Numbered from the stretch's first letter, positions 1 through 6,096 are shown. The stretch is DNA of 15,541 nucleotides from JBAYHA01 sp041666425 (GCA_041666425.1 JBAYHA010000026.1:1-15541), one strand, 5' to 3'. The notes: generated by a model not told the origin, from the sequence alone. A program made the numbers and translations.

Positions 1-322
1 TATCCGGACAATAACAAACATCAACCTTTTTGCCGTCACCAATATTTTGTTTAAAACAGAGAGCTGAATCATCAACAAAAGATATCGTTAAAGAACAATC
101 CGTCAGAACGCAATTCTTTACGATTGTAGAAAAATAACGTTCACCTGCCAATCCAAAATCAATCCAAATAATTACCTGCTGACCCTTACTATCTACCACA
201 ATAGCATCGGTCTTCACATGAGAAAACAACGAAAACTTCCCTCTTTCATAATTACTATAAATCTTTTGCAAAAATTTATAAGCTTTGCTACTGCTCGGCA
301 GTCTTTCAAATTCTATTGGCAT
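1..322 (-). CDS. Unrecognised small protein, last visible gene of the minus-strand operon (3' end cut by window edge)
   Basis: An open frame of 107 codons runs from an ATG at 322 off the left edge without a stop. The protein begins MPIEFERLPSSSKAYKFLQK and goes on with alternating hydrophobic stretches (DAIVVDSKGQQVIIWIDF, then LTISFVDDSALCF), which suggests an N-terminal helix followed by beta strands. There is no signal peptide or membrane segment. The start is firm: AAAGGAGG sits 7 nt upstream, and that site overlaps the end of the preceding gene, whose stop is 12 nt away. This spacing and the shared strand place it as the sixth gene of one operon. I recognise no family. Function is unknown, and the full length cannot be judged because the gene continues beyond the window. 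Confidence 0.75.
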   Translation of the reverse strand, partial: MPIEFERLPSSSKAYKFLQKIYSNYERGKFSLFSHVKTDAIVVDSKGQQVIIWIDFGLAGERYFSTIVKNCVLTDCSLTISFVDDSALCFKQNIGDGKKVDVCYCPD

Positions 323-334
323 TCAAATCCTCCT

Positions 335-691
335 TTATGAAATTACCGCAATGAATTCTGTATAATCTGATTCAATCCCACCGTCAGCGAAATAAACTTG
401 ACCACGGTTAAACTTGATTTCAATTCCATTTTTCAGCAAAAACCTGACCTCCCATTCCATAACATCTTCTTCATCTTCAAAAAATGAAACCATCACCGGA
501 TCAACAATTCCGGAAACATGGCTGGGGACTGCCTCCCCATCCCTTACAAAAAATCGCAAATGAAACGGCTTACCCGACAACAGCAGATCAACCCAACCTC
601 GTTCATTTTTCTTTTCAAACTTGTCCGCCCATTCTTTTGTCCAAAATTCCAAAAAATCTTTTTCAAACTGTTGCAGCTTCGATTTTTCCAT
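335..691 (-). CDS. Unrecognised 118-aa cytosolic protein, operon gene 5
   Basis: The frame stays open upstream to an ATG at 760, but the ATG at 691 is the better start because GGAGG lies 5 nt before it; the longer version would reach deep into the preceding gene. The chosen protein begins MEKSKLQQFEKDFLEFW, a predicted amphipathic helix rich in Lys, Glu and aromatic residues. It continues with strand-like segments (WVDLLLSGKPFHLRFFV, VRFLLKNGIEIKF) and an acidic patch (FFEDEEDVMEWE). It has no membrane span, export signal or known catalytic motif. Its first 29 nt overlap the end of the upstream gene, a usual sign of translational coupling. I do not recognise the family. The helix-plus-sheet build and acidic character resemble many small accessory or immunity-type proteins, but that is only a resemblance. 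Confidence 0.8.
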   Translation of the reverse strand: MEKSKLQQFEKDFLEFWTKEWADKFEKKNERGWVDLLLSGKPFHLRFFVRDGEAVPSHVSGIVDPVMVSFFEDEEDVMEWEVRFLLKNGIEIKFNRGQVYFADGGIESDYTEFIAVIS

Positions 692-1061
692 TTTCGCCTC
701 CATTTTCATTGTCCAAAAAATTAATCCCCAACCCATTATATTCGTAACTGGTTTCCACAATCGGAAAGCAAGCCATCATTTCAGCATGACCGGACAGTTT
801 GCAAAAAACCCAGACCGACACGCCATTGACAAGAAATTCCAACGGCCCAATTTGTAAACATTCGGAAAGTGAAACCTCCTGCGGTTGGTATTGAATGTTA
901 ATTTTGCGCTGTTCGCCAAAAACAAATAACGGCCAAAGAAATTCCGCCAACGCTACGGCTGATTGAAATTTTGCAAAACTATCCCCATAAGAAAAAACAT
1001 CATTTATCTCCGCAAAATTATCCCCAATCACTTGGCGAAATTCAGCTTTAACTTTTTCCAT
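663..1061 (-). CDS. Unrecognised 132-aa protein, operon gene 4
   Basis: The start is the ATG at 1061, preceded by TTAGGAG with 5 nt spacing; an upstream in-frame ATG at 1118 lacks a ribosome site and would overlap the preceding gene. The product starts MEKVKAEFRQVIGDNFAEIN, again a charged helix. It then has hydrophobic and aromatic segments (ALAEFLWPLFVFGEQ, LEFLVNGVSVWVFCKL, MMACFPIVETSYEYNGLGINFL). These look like strands of a globular domain rather than membrane spans, since polar residues interrupt each one. The tail is Asn/Glu/Gly-rich. It begins 8 nt after the stop of the upstream gene, and its end overlaps the downstream gene by 29 nt. No family recognised and no catalytic motif seen. 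Confidence 0.8.
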   Translation of the reverse strand: MEKVKAEFRQVIGDNFAEINDVFSYGDSFAKFQSAVALAEFLWPLFVFGEQRKINIQYQPQEVSLSECLQIGPLEFLVNGVSVWVFCKLSGHAEMMACFPIVETSYEYNGLGINFLDNENGGENGKIEAATV

Positions 1062-1069
1062 CTTTGCTC

Positions 1070-1459
1070 CTAATAGATGACAATTTTGTGGACCATGGTT
1101 GTTAAAACACCCGCACAACCTCTATTAATTCCCTCCCAAGAACCACCCTGCTGAGATGAAAAAACATTACCCATGCCATCAAAATAAAAATCCAAATATC
1201 CACTTTTTCTCTGATTCAAGAGATTAGTCTCTTGCCGAAATCCAACTGACTTTATCTGACAATAGAGTTTACCTTCTTGCCTATCAAATTCACCAAATTG
1301 ACTATAATAAATAATCGCTCGGAAATGCCCCATTTTCAAAACAGTTTTCAAATCACCAGCAACTCGCAGTTCAAAAATATGTCCTTGCTCGGCAATAAAT
1401 TTGTTCAAAATCCAGTCTTCCATCTGCTCAAAAGCTTCTTGCTGAAAATTTTCTTCCAT
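1070..1459 (-). CDS. Unrecognised 129-aa protein, operon gene 3
   Basis: ATG at 1459 with AAGGGGG about 6 nt upstream, starting 10 nt after the stop of the previous gene. The protein begins MEENFQQEAFEQMEDWILNK, an acidic helix like those at the N-termini of its neighbours. Strand-like stretches follow (HIFELRVAGDL, FRAIIYYSQFGEF, GKLYCQIKSVGF, GYLDFYFDGMGNVF) and a Gly-rich C-terminus that ends in a hydrophobic strand (TTMVHKIVIY). It looks like a small alpha+beta soluble protein. There is no signal sequence, zinc motif or nucleotide-binding loop. No homologous family comes to mind. The shared plan of an acidic helix and then an antiparallel sheet may point to a common fold among the operon's proteins, which only structure prediction can test. 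Confidence 0.8.
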   Translation of the reverse strand: MEENFQQEAFEQMEDWILNKFIAEQGHIFELRVAGDLKTVLKMGHFRAIIYYSQFGEFDRQEGKLYCQIKSVGFRQETNLLNQRKSGYLDFYFDGMGNVFSSQQGGSWEGINRGCAGVLTTMVHKIVIY

Positions 1460-1469
1460 TGAAACCCCC

Positions 1470-1826
1470 TTATTCTTGGTTCATAAAGAAAAATTGAGCT
1501 TTGTTACTCTCGATAATCTTACAAGGCAAAACCAAATACTTCCTTGCCTTAAAACCGTCTTGATAAAAACTCAACCAACAGAATGTTGGGCAACTACGAT
1601 AAACTACCATGTTCTTGCCGATTGGCAATCTGATTGATTTTTCATCAGGCCAAAACAAACATAAAAATACTTTTCTTTTTTGCCTGATGCAATCAAGAAA
1701 AAATTGCGCCAATTCCTGCGGTGAAAAAAATTTTCTCAGAGGATCATCCCGCCAAAAAACATCTTTTGCAAAAGGAAAAGTTTTTATCATCACCTCGTTC
1801 ATTTCCAACAATTCATTATCGTCCAT
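1470..1826 (-). CDS. Unrecognised 118-aa protein, operon gene 2
   Basis: ATG at 1826 with a strong GGAGG 8 nt upstream; that site lies inside the end of the preceding gene, whose stop is at 1816-1818, so the genes overlap by 11 nt and are probably coupled. The protein starts MDDNELLEMNEVMIKTFPFA. It has a basic, aromatic-rich middle (FFLDCIRQKRKVFLCLFWPDEKSIRLPI) and a C-terminal half with several Cys and aromatics (YRSCPTFCWLSFYQDGF, YLVLPCKIIES). The four Cys residues are not arranged as a clear CxxC metal site. It has no signal peptide or clear transmembrane helix. Family unknown; soluble cytosolic protein by inference. Confidence 0.8.
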   Translation of the reverse strand: MDDNELLEMNEVMIKTFPFAKDVFWRDDPLRKFFSPQELAQFFLDCIRQKRKVFLCLFWPDEKSIRLPIGKNMVVYRSCPTFCWLSFYQDGFKARKYLVLPCKIIESNKAQFFFMNQE

Positions 1827-2247
1827 TATCTTTCCTCCGTTGTATTTTTCTTATTACTTCAATTACCGCATCCTTTAATTTCAAAAAGAAAACATTGTTC
1901 GGCGCCGGGGCAAAAAGTTCTTTCTCTATTCCCTTGTTTTCGTAAATTGTCAAAGTTCCGGCTTTGCTAACTTTTGTGATTTTTTTGATTGGACGAATCA
2001 ACAGCATTACCACATCCGCCTGCCACAATGGACTACTTCCCATATTTTGGAAAGCCTCGATCGGCGAACCAAAAAAGTTTTTTCTGCTGATATGCGACCG
2101 ATCCTCGCTAATACGGACTTGGCCATCATACATAGTAAAAAAACAAACAACTATTACCTCTTCACCGTTTCGCACAACGCGCGCGACTGGCAAAAGCCAA
2201 CCGTCCTCATTGACAAACCAACCAATCGGACTTAGATATTTATCCAT
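1816..2247 (-). CDS. Unrecognised 143-aa protein, first gene of the minus-strand operon
   Basis: The frame is open to an ATG at 2271, but the ATG at 2247 has GGAGG 5 nt upstream and is preferred; both fall downstream of the promoter at 2282-2310. The protein begins MDKYLSPIGWFVNEDGWLLP and contains strand-rich segments (EEVIVVCFFTMYDGQVRI, ADVVMLLIRPIKKIT, GTLTIYENKG). It ends in a long basic helix (FFLKLKDAVIEVIRKIQRRK). The basic C-terminus might contact nucleic acid or a partner, but no known DNA-binding motif is visible. It is the promoter-proximal gene of six, and five of the six small genes are complete in the window. Not recognised; no function proposed. Confidence 0.8.
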   Translation of the reverse strand: MDKYLSPIGWFVNEDGWLLPVARVVRNGEEVIVVCFFTMYDGQVRISEDRSHISRKNFFGSPIEAFQNMGSSPLWQADVVMLLIRPIKKITKVSKAGTLTIYENKGIEKELFAPAPNNVFFLKLKDAVIEVIRKIQRRKDNGR

Positions 2248-2281
2248 TTTTTCCTCCACAAAAAAATTCAAAGCTCAACTA

Positions 2282-2310
2282 ATTTTACTTTAATTTTTAT
2301 ATTTTGTCAA
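2282..2310 (-). promoter_or_regulatory. Sigma70-type promoter of the minus-strand six-gene operon
   Basis: Reading the minus strand, TTGACA (2310-2305) is followed after exactly 17 nt by TAAAAT (2287-2282). That is a perfect -35, a 5/6 -10 and optimal spacing. Transcription would begin near 2275, giving a leader of about 28 nt that carries the GGAGG of the first gene. It faces away from the RNase P promoter, with about 70 bp between the two -35 boxes. No operator-like inverted repeat is evident. Confidence 0.8.
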
Positions 2311-2378
2311 GGCCAAAAGCCCCCCATAGTTTTGTTTCAAAAATAAGCCATATTTTTAATAAAATAACAGCAAAATCA

Positions 2379-2407
2379 TTGACAAATTTTTTGCAAAGTG
2401 CTAGTAT
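2379..2407 (+). promoter_or_regulatory. Promoter of the RNase P RNA gene
   Basis: TTGACA at 2379-2384 and TAGTAT at 2402-2407 are separated by 17 nt. The expected start, 6-8 nt after the -10, falls at 2413-2415, exactly where the P1 helix of the RNase P RNA begins. This agreement supports both calls. Confidence 0.8.
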
Positions 2408-2414
2408 AAAAAAA

Positions 2415-2786
2415 GTCGATGATTGAGAACTTTGTCGCCCTGTCATTCGACAGGGAGGAAAGTCCGGACACTTATTTCATTTGCAAAAATGAAAATCGGT
2501 AGCAGGTAACCCCTGCCAATCGCAAGATAGAGGTGCGAACAGTGACGTCGAATTTCGCAAGAAAATCGACATCCTCCGAAGCTTTACGCAAAAGAGGATG
2601 AATCCTGATAGTAATTTCAGGAATGAAACGGCCAAATCCTTACCTGAGTGCAAGGGCAAGTTAGGTAGCCCGCAAGAAACCAAAAGCGATTTTGGTTCCA
2701 GATAGATGCCAAAGAGCCCCGTCGTCCATATCGCATGATATGGACGACGGGGTGAACAGAATCCGGCTTATTCCTCGATCATCGAC
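2415..2786 (+). ncRNA. rnpB: RNase P RNA (bacterial, type A-like)
   Basis: This is the catalytic RNA that removes 5' leaders from pre-tRNA, working with the RnpA protein. Helix P1 closes the molecule: 2415-2426 pairs with 2775-2786 with only a G-U exception. P3 is a short hairpin at 2438-2455. The conserved P4 strands are present: GAGGAAAGTCCGG (2454-2466) and ACAGAATCCGGCTTA (2756-2770). Other landmarks are GAAACGGCCAAAT (2625-2637) and AGGTAG (2663-2668), which matches the GGU element that pairs with the tRNA CCA end. P18 is CCAAAA-GCGA-TTTTGG (2680-2695). A perfect 15-bp stem (2717-2731 with 2738-2752) sits in the variable P19 position and is longer than usual. The length is about 372 nt, close to the E. 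coli RNA (377). It has its own promoter and terminator. Confidence 0.95.
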
Positions 2787-2789
2787 CGA

Positions 2790-2826
2790 ACAAAAAAGAA
2801 TTTTTACAAAAATTCTTTTTTGTTTT
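2790..2826 (+). terminator. Intrinsic terminator of RNase P RNA
   Basis: The stem 2790-2805 (ACAAAAAAGAATTTTT) pairs perfectly with 2808-2823 and is followed by further T residues. It is all A/T apart from two G-C pairs, so it is a weak stem with a tight loop, but it sits four bases after the P1 helix, where a terminator is expected. Confidence 0.7.
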
Positions 2827-2837
2827 ATTTTGAAAAA

Positions 2838-2846
2838 TGGTATAAT
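2838..2846 (+). promoter_or_regulatory. Extended -10 promoter for the sugar transferase gene
   Basis: TGG followed by TATAAT (2841-2846) forms a consensus extended -10 element. No good -35 is visible; the T-rich terminator occupies that space. Transcription would begin near 2853, leaving a leader of about 26 nt without a Shine-Dalgarno. Confidence 0.6.
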
Positions 2847-2878
2847 TTATTTGTAAAAATTAAAGCCCAACAAAAAAC

Positions 2879-4312
2879 ATGAAAAAAAAATCTGATTTAT
2901 TTTTTGCTTTTATAAAGATTCCACTTGATTTTTTTATTCTCATAATGTCAGGAGTCTTGGCTTATCTCATTCGCTACGACGAAAATATCCAAACTATCAG
3001 ACCGATTGTTTTTGATCTTCCTTTTGAAAAATATTTCAGTGCGGTCGTGCTAACGTCAATTGTCTGCCTGTTTTGTTTTGCCATATCCGGGCTTTATTCC
3101 TTTACCCGACGAAAAATAACCGATGAAATCGCCAAAATAATTCTAGCCACGTCTTCCGGATTAACCGCCATTATTCTTTACATGTTTTTTGTCAGAGAAT
3201 TTTTTTCATCACGTTTTATTGTACTTATCGCTTGGATTATTTCCTGTGTCCTCATTTCGCTTGGTCGACTGGTTATTCGAGAACTGCAACTCTATTCGCA
3301 AAAAATCGGCTGGGGCACACACAATGTCGTGGTCATTGGCGGAGACAAAAACACCGAAAAAATAATCGAAACATTCAACTACCAAAAAGAACTCGGCTAC
3401 AAAATTATCGGACGAATAAAAACTTTCGAAACAACTGACAAAGAATCTTTAAAAAAACTGCATCAAGAAAAATTTATTGACGAAATAATTCAAGCTGACA
3501 GTTCTCTCTCTCGAAAATTAAGCATCGAATTGATTGACTTTTGCAACAGTCAAAATATCATTTTCAAATACGCCGCCGGACAATTTGAATCAATGACCAC
3601 CAATATCGAAGTTCATGTCATCGCCGGCGTGCCGATTATTGAAATCAAAAAAACAAAATTAGACGGCTGGGGCAGAATTGCCAAAAGAATCCTTGATGTT
3701 ATTTTTAGTTTTATTTTGCTAATAATATTCGCCCCACTAATGCTCTTGATCGCTCTAGCCATCAGGCTAGAAGATTGGGGTCCGGCAATTTACAAGAACG
3801 AACGTGTCAGCAAAAACAAAAATTTTAATGTTTACAAGTTTCGCTCCATGTATGTAAAATATTGCACAGGGTCACAATTCGCCAAATATATTGACCCCGA
3901 GACAACATTAAAAATGGAAAAGCATTTAATCAAAAAACAGTCAGCGCGCAAAGGTCCGGTTTACAAAGTAGTTAATGATCCGCGTCGAACCAAAATCGGA
4001 CGATTTTTGGAAAGAACTTCTCTTGATGAACTTCCCCAATTTTTTAATGTTCTTGTCGGTAATATGAGTTTAGTCGGCCCGCGCCCACACCAACCACGCG
4101 AAGTGGCCAAATATGCTGATCATCATCGTCGCGTACTTGATATAAAACCGGGAATTTCCGGGTTGGCACAAATTTCCGGACGCAGTGATCTTGATTTTGA
4201 AGATGAAGTAAAATTAGACACTTATTATATTGAAAATTGGTCACTAAAACAGGATTTTTGGATTATGATAAAAACACCAATTTCCATTCTCCGCCGCAAA
4301 ACAAAAAGTTAA
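2879..4312 (+). CDS. Polyprenyl glycosylphosphotransferase (exopolysaccharide sugar transferase, WcaJ/PglC superfamily)
   Basis: By family, it transfers a sugar-1-phosphate from a nucleotide sugar to undecaprenyl phosphate at the inner face of the membrane, the first committed step of a lipid-linked glycan. The 477-aa protein has about four N-terminal membrane helices (roughly 10-31, 50-72, 85-105, 108-130). Next comes a Rossmann-like CoA_binding_3 region opening with VVVIGG (about 149-154). From about residue 269 it has the C-terminal Bac_transf catalytic domain with its re-entrant hydrophobic segment. Catalytic-domain motifs are KFRSM (320-324), SLDELPQ with the Asp383-Glu384 dyad, VGNMSLVGPRP and PGISGLAQISGR. 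Between KFRSM and DELP there is an extra charged segment, compared with short PglC enzymes. The ATG at 2879 lacks a Shine-Dalgarno site. The donor sugar cannot be read from sequence. The downstream GT4 genes suggest it starts the same glycan. Confidence 0.93.
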   Translation: MKKKSDLFFAFIKIPLDFFILIMSGVLAYLIRYDENIQTIRPIVFDLPFEKYFSAVVLTSIVCLFCFAISGLYSFTRRKITDEIAKIILATSSGLTAIILYMFFVREFFSSRFIVLIAWIISCVLISLGRLVIRELQLYSQKIGWGTHNVVVIGGDKNTEKIIETFNYQKELGYKIIGRIKTFETTDKESLKKLHQEKFIDEIIQADSSLSRKLSIELIDFCNSQNIIFKYAAGQFESMTTNIEVHVIAGVPIIEIKKTKLDGWGRIAKRILDVIFSFILLIIFAPLMLLIALAIRLEDWGPAIYKNERVSKNKNFNVYKFRSMYVKYCTGSQFAKYIDPETTLKMEKHLIKKQSARKGPVYKVVNDPRRTKIGRFLERTSLDELPQFFNVLVGNMSLVGPRPHQPREVAKYADHHRRVLDIKPGISGLAQISGRSDLDFEDEVKLDTYYIENWSLKQDFWIMIKTPISILRRKTKS

Positions 4313-4316
4313 ATTA

Positions 4317-4345
4317 AAAAAATGCGCGAACAGGGCGCATTTTTT
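4317..4345 (+). terminator. Intrinsic terminator after the sugar transferase
   Basis: AAAAAATGCGC (4317-4327) pairs with GCGCATTTTTT (4335-4345) around a 7-nt loop, with the T-tract included in the stem and continuing after a G. It starts 4 nt after the stop codon. The A-rich 5' arm makes it usable in both directions. Confidence 0.85.
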
Positions 4346-4386
4346 GTTTTCATTTAATTTTAATTAATTTGTTCCTTTATTCCTTT

Positions 4387-4416
4387 TCCGCCAGCGGCGG
4401 ATCCACCTTTGGTGGA
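4387..4416 (+). repeat. Tandem pair of 15-bp palindromes
   Basis: Two hairpins of the same skeleton lie back to back: TCCGCC-AGC-GGCGGA (4387-4401) and TCCACC-TTT-GGTGGA (4402-4416). Each has a 6-bp perfect stem and a 3-nt loop. Short palindromes like these are common between genes in CPR genomes (general knowledge). There is no T-tract after them, so they are not simple terminators. They directly abut the 8-bp tandem array. Confidence 0.7.
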
Positions 4417-4420
4417 GGTC

Positions 4421-4468
4421 AGTTGGTCTGTTGTTCAGTTGCTCAGTTGTTCTATTGCTCAGTTGATC
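4421..4468 (+). repeat. Array of six 8-bp units, (A/T)(G/A)TTGNTC
   Basis: Six units in perfect register: AGTTGGTC, TGTTGTTC, AGTTGCTC, AGTTGTTC, TATTGCTC, AGTTGATC. The fifth base (after TTG) varies freely and the rest is nearly fixed. The same unit recurs at 6156, around 8641 and at 14474, always on the plus strand. This array ends 2 bp before the first TTGACA box upstream of purA. Confidence 0.85.
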
Positions 4469-4469
4469 C

Positions 4470-4493
4470 TTGACATTTATTGTTGACATTTAT
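4470..4493 (+). promoter_or_regulatory. Two TTGACATTTAT direct repeats, possible purA promoter -35 region
   Basis: TTGACATTTAT occurs at 4470-4480 and again at 4483-4493, 13 bp apart. Each begins with a perfect -35 hexamer. The -10 partners are poor: TATCAA at 4491-4496 for the first (15-nt spacing) and TAATCT at 4506-4511 for the second (17-nt spacing). It is the only promoter-like sequence before the purA leader. Alternatively the repeats could bind a regulator. Confidence 0.4.
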
Positions 4494-4554
4494 CAAAAAA
4501 TAACTTAATCTTAACCAGTTCCGTGTTCTTTCACAATTTTCAAAAAGGAGCTAA

Positions 4555-4668
4555 ATGTCTATGTCCATGACACCGGAAAAATTTAAACAATTGATTCTTG
4601 AACTTTTCAGAAACAGTTTTTTGGTAGTCAAATTTCAACAAAACCAAGGAGACAGCCATGAAGAGTAG
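4555..4668 (+). CDS. 37-codon leader ORF overlapping the purA start
   Basis: An ATG at 4555 follows AAGGAG (4545-4550) by 4 nt. It opens a 37-codon frame, MSMSMTPEKFKQLILELFRN and on to a TAG at 4666-4668. The stop lies 11 nt inside purA, and the purA Shine-Dalgarno (AGGAG, 4646-4650) is within the frame, so translation of the small ORF would affect access to the purA start. The peptide has an amphipathic helix-like segment (FKQLILELFRNSFLVVKF) and no attenuator-type run of one amino acid. It may be a coupled leader peptide or a small protein; I cannot tell which. Three closely spaced ATG codons at the start (4555, 4561, 4567) leave the exact start open. Confidence 0.5.
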   Translation: MSMSMTPEKFKQLILELFRNSFLVVKFQQNQGDSHEE

Positions 4669-6025
4669 AAAATTTCTCGTTACCGGAACTCAATGGGGCG
4701 ACGAAGGCAAAGGCAAAATCATAGATGCCTTGCTGAGCAAACAACATTTCGACCTAGCCGCTCGCTTTAACGGCGGACCAAACGCCGGAAACAGTGTTGT
4801 TTACAAAGGCCAAAAATTTGTTTTGCATCATTTACCGGCTGGGATTTTTCATCCCAAGACACTTAATGTAATCGGCAATGGTTGTGTTATTGACCTTTTG
4901 ACCTTGGAAAGAGAAATCACCGAAGCCCAAGCTCTGCTTGGCTACAAACTTAAACCAAACCATTTGCAAATCTCCGCCGGCGCACATGTTATCATGCCTT
5001 GGCACAAAACCATGGACAAATTCATGGAAGCTTTCTTTGCCGAAAGCACCAATGGCTCAATTGGCACAACCGGCCGAGGAATTGGCCCATGTTATGCGGA
5101 CAAAGATTATCGACACACAGCACTCAGAATGGCGGACTTTTTTCTCCCAAAAAATCAACTGGAAGAAAAATTACAGCAAATAGCTGAATTTTATCAACTT
5201 CATTTCTCTGCGTTATTAGAAAACCAAAAAATCAAAAACTATTTTATAGAGCCTAAACAGCCAACAATCTTTGATTTAGACGAGGAACTGAAACAAATCC
5301 CTACTTTTGGCCAGCAGTTGGCTGGGGCCGGCTTCATTGCCACTGAATTTCCAAACTTCTCACAATACCACTGCCTATTCCAAGGCGCACATGGCGTTAT
5401 GCTGGATCGTGACTTTGGAACTTATCCATTTGTCACTTCGAGCAACACCAGTATTACTGGTCTTTTTTCCGGATTTGCCAGAACAGGGGAAATTTTAAAA
5501 GACAACACAGTCACCAATATCGGGATTGTGAAAGCCTACACCACACGTGTTGGCAGAGGACCTTTCCCGACAAAACAAGACAATGAACTTGGTCAACTGA
5601 TTCGCGAAAAAGGTCATGAATACGGCTCCACCACCGGTCGCCCGCGCGATTGTGGTTGGCTCGATTTGGTTCAATTAAAATACGCTTGCGAAATCGCCGG
5701 CATTGATTGCTTGGCCATCACGATGCTTGATGTCTTATCAGGCCTACCAGAATTAAAAATCTGCACTGCTTATAACTTGGGTGAAGAGCAAATAAATTCT
5801 TGGCCGATCATTCCCGCACAACAAGAAAAAGTCATCCCCATATACACGGAATTTAATACTTTTAGCGACAATTTCTCAAGACCTCTTTCATCAAGAACGA
5901 GTCTTTCACCTGAAGCGCAAAATTATCTCTGTTTTATCGAAGACTACCTGAACATTCCGATTATTCTCATTTCTACCGGTCCGGAAGCGGAAAAAACGAT
6001 TTTTAGAAAAGATAACCTTATTTAA
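4658..6025 (+). CDS. purA: Adenylosuccinate synthetase, divergent active site
   Basis: By family, it makes adenylosuccinate from IMP, aspartate and GTP in the cytosol, the first step from IMP to AMP. The 455-aa protein is slightly longer than the usual ~430. Family motifs present: TQWGDEGKGK (11-20, including Asp15, equivalent to E. coli Asp13), GSIGTTGRGIGP (133-144), TYPFVTSSNT (255-264), TRVGRGPFPT (296-305), TTGRPRDCGWLD (325-336, Asp-binding loop) and ISTGP (438-442). Three positions differ from the usual family: Asn45 where the catalytic His of NAGHT is expected (His41 in E. coli), His245 for the Gln of EGAQG (an IMP contact) and Met356 for the Lys of TKLDVL. AGGAG lies 7 nt before the ATG. 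A terminator follows, so it is a two-ORF unit with the leader peptide. The family is certain; full normal activity is not. Confidence 0.95.
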   Translation: MKSRKFLVTGTQWGDEGKGKIIDALLSKQHFDLAARFNGGPNAGNSVVYKGQKFVLHHLPAGIFHPKTLNVIGNGCVIDLLTLEREITEAQALLGYKLKPNHLQISAGAHVIMPWHKTMDKFMEAFFAESTNGSIGTTGRGIGPCYADKDYRHTALRMADFFLPKNQLEEKLQQIAEFYQLHFSALLENQKIKNYFIEPKQPTIFDLDEELKQIPTFGQQLAGAGFIATEFPNFSQYHCLFQGAHGVMLDRDFGTYPFVTSSNTSITGLFSGFARTGEILKDNTVTNIGIVKAYTTRVGRGPFPTKQDNELGQLIREKGHEYGSTTGRPRDCGWLDLVQLKYACEIAGIDCLAITMLDVLSGLPELKICTAYNLGEEQINSWPIIPAQQEKVIPIYTEFNTFSDNFSRPLSSRTSLSPEAQNYLCFIEDYLNIPIILISTGPEAEKTIFRKDNLI

Positions 6026-6070
6026 ACCTCGTTTTCAAATAAACGAGCAGACACTATCACCCGATTGGGC

Positions 6071-6096
6071 AACCCTGTCATACGACGGGGTTTTTT
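6071..6096 (+). terminator. Intrinsic terminator after purA
   Basis: AACCCTGTC (6071-6079) pairs with GACGGGGTT (6084-6092) through nine pairs including one G-U, around an ATAC loop, and runs into six Ts. A second, smaller hairpin (CTCGTTT with AAACGAG, 6028-6047) lies just before it. Confidence 0.85.

Noticed and set aside
663..691. Frameshift joining two of the small operon genes
   Set aside because: The downstream gene has its own GGAGG at proper distance, and the overlap fits coupled genes.
484..857. Several overlapping plus-strand ORFs of 68-87 codons
   Set aside because: They are antisense to minus-strand genes that have strong ribosome sites and tight operon spacing.
2646..2668. Loss of the tRNA-CCA-binding GGU motif in RNase P RNA
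   Set aside because: The loop GCAAGGGC looked like an altered motif at first, but the site equivalent to E. coli G292-G293-U294 is AGGTAG at 2663-2668, which is intact.
2477..2683. A 68-codon ORF on the minus strand
   Set aside because: It lies wholly within the conserved RNase P RNA and has no ribosome site.
2882..2890. A9 tract after the start codon as a phase-variation switch
   Set aside because: Similar A-runs are everywhere in this AT-rich DNA, including an A8 in the DUF4012 gene; nothing singles this one out.
4658..6025. PurZ (2-aminoadenylosuccinate synthetase) instead of PurA
   Set aside because: PurZ enzymes lose the catalytic Asp of WGDEG; here GDEGKGK is complete. Only the His and two binding positions differ.
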